From: Anaerolineaceae bacterium UBA5211
GTDB taxonomy: Bacteria > Chloroflexota > Anaerolineae > Anaerolineales > Anaerolineaceae
Length of the DNA: 52,742 nt
Direction of reading: 5' to 3'
Assembly: GCA_002412595.1 (NCBI GenBank)
Contig: DHVJ01000057.1
Coordinates: 1-52,742, forward strand
The notes beneath the pieces were generated by a model. That model saw nothing but the letters and a program-made list of their open reading frames with translations, was not told where the DNA came from and did no database searches. The position numbers and the translations under genes are program-made. Within the stretch, counting starts at the first letter, position 1. The number at the start of each line of letters is the position of its first letter. Positions 49,527-52,742 of the stretch are shown in pieces.

Positions 49527-50204
49527 ATGAATAAAAGATTTGTAACGATGTTAAGTATTTTACTGAGTCTTGCATACATTGGCACAGCCTGTGGGTCAAG
49601 AGTGGAACCAACCCCAACAACAGACCCCAACGCGATCATGACAGAAGTTGCCCAGACTGTGGCTGCGGAAATCACGCAGGCAGCCCTACTGACCCCTTCT
49701 CCCACCGCCACACTGGCACCCACTCCAACCGTTCCAGCCCTGCCCACACAGGATTTGACGGCGCTCCCAACTGTACCTACCGTAGCGGTCACCGCACCTG
49801 TCTCCAACAGTACAGTCGCTACAGCGCCCGTTAGCACCGGCGATAACGCTGCCTGGGTTGCAGATGTAACTGTACCGGATGGCGAAGTTTACTATGCCAA
49901 TGAATCATTCAAGAAGGTATGGAAGGTAAAGAACACCGGTTCAACCACTTGGACTACCGACTATGTACTGGTCAATATCGATGACAACAACTGGGGTGAA
50001 GATGTCAAGATTCCTCTGACCACTTCCGTAGCTCCTGGAGCGGAAATCAATTTAAGTGTTACCTTGCGAGCACCCAATTCATTAGGAGAACATTTCTCAC
50101 GCTGGTTCCTGATGAATCCCAACAGCCAGGTATTTGGCGAGGAACTTTACGTTTACATCACAGTGGGTACGGAAGAAGAAAAGACACCCACACCCGCGGG
50201 ATAA
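49527..50204 (+). CDS. lipoprotein with NBR1-type Ig-like domain
   Basis: A 225-residue protein. The signal sequence has the lipobox 'IGTAC' (Cys at about 22). A Thr/Pro/Ala-rich linker (about 28-105) leads to an Ig-like domain like that of 'next to BRCA1' (N_BRCA1_IG): 'FKKVWKVKNTGSTTWTTDYVLVNI' and 'SVTLRAPNSLGEHFSRWFLMNPNSQVFGEELYV'. In Chloroflexota such domains are common on secreted proteins and probably mediate protein or glycan contact. It follows the M23 lipoprotein gene by 20 nt. Confidence 0.88.
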   Translation: MNKRFVTMLSILLSLAYIGTACGSRVEPTPTTDPNAIMTEVAQTVAAEITQAALLTPSPTATLAPTPTVPALPTQDLTALPTVPTVAVTAPVSNSTVATAPVSTGDNAAWVADVTVPDGEVYYANESFKKVWKVKNTGSTTWTTDYVLVNIDDNNWGEDVKIPLTTSVAPGAEINLSVTLRAPNSLGEHFSRWFLMNPNSQVFGEELYVYITVGTEEEKTPTPAG

Positions 50205-50230
50205 TTTTCTGCGCTTCAATTGTGCAAGCG

Positions 50231-51382
50231 ATGCGTACAATAGAAAATAAGATCAAAGCCGAGGCCGACCGCCTTGGCTTTTCTTTTCTTCACATCACCC
50301 ACAGCGGCCAAACGCCGCATTATCCCGCCTATCTGCGCTGGCTGGCTGACCGCCACACTGGCGAAATGGGCTACCTGCTATCCGAGCGGGTAAAACACTC
50401 CAGGGGAGAACCAGCTGACTTACTGGGGAAAGCCCGCTCCATACTGGTCTTTGGTGCGCGCTATACGCCGCTTACGCAAACCCTCCCGCCTAAGCACAAC
50501 CAACAGCGTCCGCTTGGACAAATCGCCTCCTATGCCCTGCATGCGGACTATCACACTGCCCTCAAGCAAGCCGCGAAGCAATTGATGAGTTATATTGTTC
50601 AGGAAATGGGAAAAGAGGTTCAATACCGTATCTTTGTGGATTCTTCCGCATTACTGGAAAAGGACACTGCATTTATGGCCGGTGCCGGGTGGATCGGGAA
50701 GAACTCTTTACTGATTACACCGGAAACCGGTTCCTTTCAAGTTTTAGGCTGTATTCTGACCGATCTGGATCTTATTTTAGATAAGCCTTTTTCGAAGGAC
50801 CTGTGCGGCAGCTGTCAAAAATGCAAACAAATCTGTCCAACCGCTTGTATCACCGAAAATCACAATTTGCGGGCTGAGGAATGCATCGCATATCTGACCA
50901 TTGAATATAAAGGGGTAATTCCACGCGAGTTGCGATCAAAGATAGGCAGTTGGATTTTTGGCTGTGATGCCTGCCAGAATGTCTGCCCCTGGAATCACAA
51001 ATCTCAGGCTCAAGCGGAAAACAATACAAACCTGCTGCCTCTAGTTCTCACTCCCGGCGTTGATTTGCTGGCCGAGATTGAGCTGGATGAACTTGCCTTC
51101 AGGGAAAAATATGCTGCCAGCCCCATCCTGCGTGCAACGCACATCGGGTTTCAGCGTAATTTGATTGTTGCCATGGGTAATTCCGGCTCCTCGGCTTGCC
51201 TGCCAAGTGTAAATTCCGTCCTGGAAGAAAATCCAAACTGGCTTTTACGCCTGCACGCAGCCTGGGCACTGGCTGCTCTGCACCCGCCGGACTTGAGCCA
51301 AAAATTTGAAAAAGCGTTATCGATTGAAGAAGATGAACGCGTGCGGGAAGAAATACGTTTGAGTTTGTCCGAATGTGTATAA
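50231..51382 (+). CDS. queG: epoxyqueuosine reductase QueG
   Basis: A 383-residue cobalamin-dependent [4Fe-4S] enzyme that makes queuosine from epoxyqueuosine in tRNA. Features: 'LGKARSILVFGARYTP', the active-site Asp in 'YRIFVDSSALLEKD', 'AGAGWIGKNSLLI', the ferredoxin-like 'CGSCQKCKQICPTACI' near 190-205, the second cluster motif 'CDACQNVCPWN' near 245-255, and a HEAT-like C-terminus. An in-frame GTG three codons upstream (50222) is an alternative start; neither start has a clear ribosome binding site. Confidence 0.95.
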   Translation: MRTIENKIKAEADRLGFSFLHITHSGQTPHYPAYLRWLADRHTGEMGYLLSERVKHSRGEPADLLGKARSILVFGARYTPLTQTLPPKHNQQRPLGQIASYALHADYHTALKQAAKQLMSYIVQEMGKEVQYRIFVDSSALLEKDTAFMAGAGWIGKNSLLITPETGSFQVLGCILTDLDLILDKPFSKDLCGSCQKCKQICPTACITENHNLRAEECIAYLTIEYKGVIPRELRSKIGSWIFGCDACQNVCPWNHKSQAQAENNTNLLPLVLTPGVDLLAEIELDELAFREKYAASPILRATHIGFQRNLIVAMGNSGSSACLPSVNSVLEENPNWLLRLHAAWALAALHPPDLSQKFEKALSIEEDERVREEIRLSLSECV

Positions 51383-51410
51383 AAAAAAACCTCCTGAAGT
51401 CCAGGAGGTT
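51381..51410. terminator. terminator between queG and the LysM gene
   Basis: AACCTCCTG (51388-51396) pairs with CAGGAGGTT (51402-51410) around AAGTC. The A run at 51381-51389 gives a U tract on the minus strand, so it mainly serves the LysM gene; it may also stop queG transcripts. Confidence 0.8.
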
Positions 51411-51452
51411 TGCTTACTCATTTTCGTTAGTAATTAGGTTTTAAATCGTCGC

Positions 51453-52145
51453 TCAGGAGGCCAGCGTGCTGGTCGGAGCAAAAGTAGGTGTGGGTGTAAC
51501 AATGTTTACCCGCAGGGTAATTTCCATTCCAATCGACAGCGTATTGGTATCATCACCTAACTTGTCCGGGTTCTGCGCGATGATGTCATCCACCGTGGTG
51601 TTGAATTGATCGGCGATGGAGGCCAGCGAATCACCCGATTGAATTTTATAGGTGATTTTGGTCCCAGCTTCTATATCAGAAGGCACCGGTGTGGCAGTTG
51701 GTAGCGTCTGGCCCGGCGCTGGAACTTTGATCTTTTCACCCGGGTAAATTGGGCATGTGCCATCTTCAAAATTATTGATAGCCAGCAATGTTTCCAAGTC
51801 AACTTCAAACTTCAGCGCGATATCGTAACAAGTATCCGCTTCTTGAACCTCATATTCAAAAGGACCGGACGGGGTGGGCGAAATTGTAACCGTCGCTGTT
51901 GGGGAAATCGTAGGTTCAAATGTGGCTGTCGGTGACATCACCGGGGTCGGGGGCAGTGTATTGGTGGGTGTAGGTTCTTTACTGAACAGGTTGAATTTAA
52001 GACCGCCGCCTGAAATTCCCATAATAATGATCACAATACCCACAATGACCAACAATGTTGACATAACCGCTAAGAACACCGGTAAAAACGGCTTCTTTGT
52101 TTTATAAGGTTCGCGAACATTTTGAGGAGATTGCCTACCTAACAT
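51453..52145 (-). CDS. membrane-anchored protein with two LysM domains
   Basis: A 230-residue protein. A short cytoplasmic start and one TM (about 21-45) are followed by a Thr/Pro-rich linker and two LysM-like repeats: 'YEVQEADTCYDIALKFEVDLETLLAINNF' (about 98-142) and 'YKIQSGDSLASIADQFNTTVDDIIAQNP' (about 166-213). A second Thr/Pro tail ends the chain. LysM domains bind N-acetylglucosamine polymers, so it is probably a cell-envelope anchor protein. The gene for an FtsB-like protein lies upstream on the same strand. Confidence 0.9.
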   Translation of the reverse strand: MLGRQSPQNVREPYKTKKPFLPVFLAVMSTLLVIVGIVIIIMGISGGGLKFNLFSKEPTPTNTLPPTPVMSPTATFEPTISPTATVTISPTPSGPFEYEVQEADTCYDIALKFEVDLETLLAINNFEDGTCPIYPGEKIKVPAPGQTLPTATPVPSDIEAGTKITYKIQSGDSLASIADQFNTTVDDIIAQNPDKLGDDTNTLSIGMEITLRVNIVTPTPTFAPTSTLAS

Positions 52146-52228
52146 AGTTTTTCCTTTTCTTTATTCTGATATAGCCATACAACTATTTCGGCTTGCAAAA
52201 CTATTCTAACTTAAATTACGGATCAGGT

Positions 52229-52606
52229 TTATTCGCCGAAAAACAGCTCCCACCAAATCTGCCAGTTATCTTCTGCGCTGGGAGTTGGCGTCTGCACATA
52301 GTTAAATTCAGCAGTGACTTCCTGTGGAGAGACCGGAACAATCATCTGATCTCCAGGCTGGATATAGCGTTGGTACGTACGCGCCCACTCTTCCACGGCT
52401 TTGTCCGAATCTGCATAAGCAATTTGTGTTTCCAAGGCATATTGGGTGGCTTCTAAATTATCGATGCGTGCTGTCATCTGGTTGCGCTGGTCAGTCAACC
52501 GAAAATACTCTGAAATACTGGAATTCAAAGTCATAACCATGAAGAAAAGGATGATGATCAGACCTAGAAAAATCCACCTTTTCCAAAACGCATTAAGCTT
52601 GGGCAT
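52229..52606 (-). CDS. FtsB/DivIC-like septum formation protein
   Basis: A 125-residue bitopic protein. A TM at about 10-28 leads into a coiled coil ('RLTDQRNQMTARIDNLEATQYALETQIAYADSDKAVEEWAR') and then 'QPGDQMIVPV', the usual layout of FtsB/DivIC/FtsL-type divisome proteins. The C-terminal tail is aromatic and acidic ('NWQIWWELFFGE'). Size and architecture fit; sequence identity to a specific family member cannot be judged. It is encoded just downstream of the tRNA-Leu terminator. Confidence 0.75.
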   Translation of the reverse strand: MPKLNAFWKRWIFLGLIIILFFMVMTLNSSISEYFRLTDQRNQMTARIDNLEATQYALETQIAYADSDKAVEEWARTYQRYIQPGDQMIVPVSPQEVTAEFNYVQTPTPSAEDNWQIWWELFFGE

Positions 52607-52645
52607 ATACCAATATTACCGCATATAAAAATGGATTTCAATTAA

Positions 52646-52672
52646 ATAAAAAACCCTGTTTTCACAGGGTTT
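52646..52672 (-). terminator. terminator after tRNA-Leu
   Basis: AAACCCTG (52651-52658) pairs with CAGGGTTT (52665-52672). Read on the minus strand it is followed by a T-rich run, right after the tRNA 3' end. Confidence 0.85.
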
Positions 52673-52673
52673 A

Positions 52674-52742
<69 letters not shown>

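Overview
The window reads as a chromosomal segment of a Chloroflexota bacterium, most likely class Anaerolineae. This is inferred from gene content, not from a marker search. The clues are two DUF2298 ('Chlor_Arch_YYY') membrane proteins, mevalonate kinase next to isopentenyl phosphate kinase, a topoisomerase I with an extra N-terminal zinc ribbon, and lipoproteins with Thr/Pro-rich linkers joined to M23, NBR1-Ig or LysM domains. No rRNA, insertion sequence, prophage or CRISPR array was seen. Coding density is high and no gene-free stretch exceeds 300 bases.

Layout. 1-4.5 kb: a YdcF-like protein, then an UlaABC-type PTS (minus strand) divergent from a GntR/UTRA regulator and a SIS-domain sugar isomerase (plus strand). 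4.6-7.1 kb: an HD hydrolase, a TIM-barrel/SnoaL fusion and an SRAP (abasic-site) protein, followed by a convergent PAP2-like membrane protein. 7.85-10.9 kb: a three-gene DNA-damage-type operon made of a RecA-fold protein with no P-loop, an 88-aa helical protein and a family B DNA polymerase with a disrupted motif C. A LexA-like palindrome sits inside its promoter. 11-36 kb (minus strand): rpoC without rpoB, an orphan histidine kinase, then a tightly packed series of about 18 kb running from lepA through a flippase, nucleotide-sugar epimerase, GT4, methyltransferase, three GT-C-like/DUF2298 membrane giants and another GT-C-like protein to cmk, with tlyA upstream of it.

36.1-39.3 kb (plus strand): an isoprenoid operon (UbiA-type prenyltransferase, mevalonate kinase, isopentenyl phosphate kinase) ending in greA and a strong terminator. 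39.3-46.2 kb (minus strand): an unknown two-TM protein and the rpsP-khpA-rimM-dprA-manC-topA run. 46.4-51.4 kb (plus strand): DegV, DUF1015, an M23 lipoprotein, an NBR1-Ig lipoprotein and QueG. 51.4 kb to the end (minus strand): a LysM protein, an FtsB/DivIC-like protein and a partial tRNA-Leu(CAG).

The best candidate for an under-described system is the 7.85-10.9 kb operon. Its polymerase resembles the archaeal PolB2/Dpo2 group and bacterial relatives once described as 'inactivated'. It is translationally coupled to the small protein and co-transcribed with a RecA-like pseudo-ATPase. The LexA-like operator suggests damage-inducible translesion synthesis, analogous in layout to ImuA-ImuB-DnaE2 but built on a family B polymerase.
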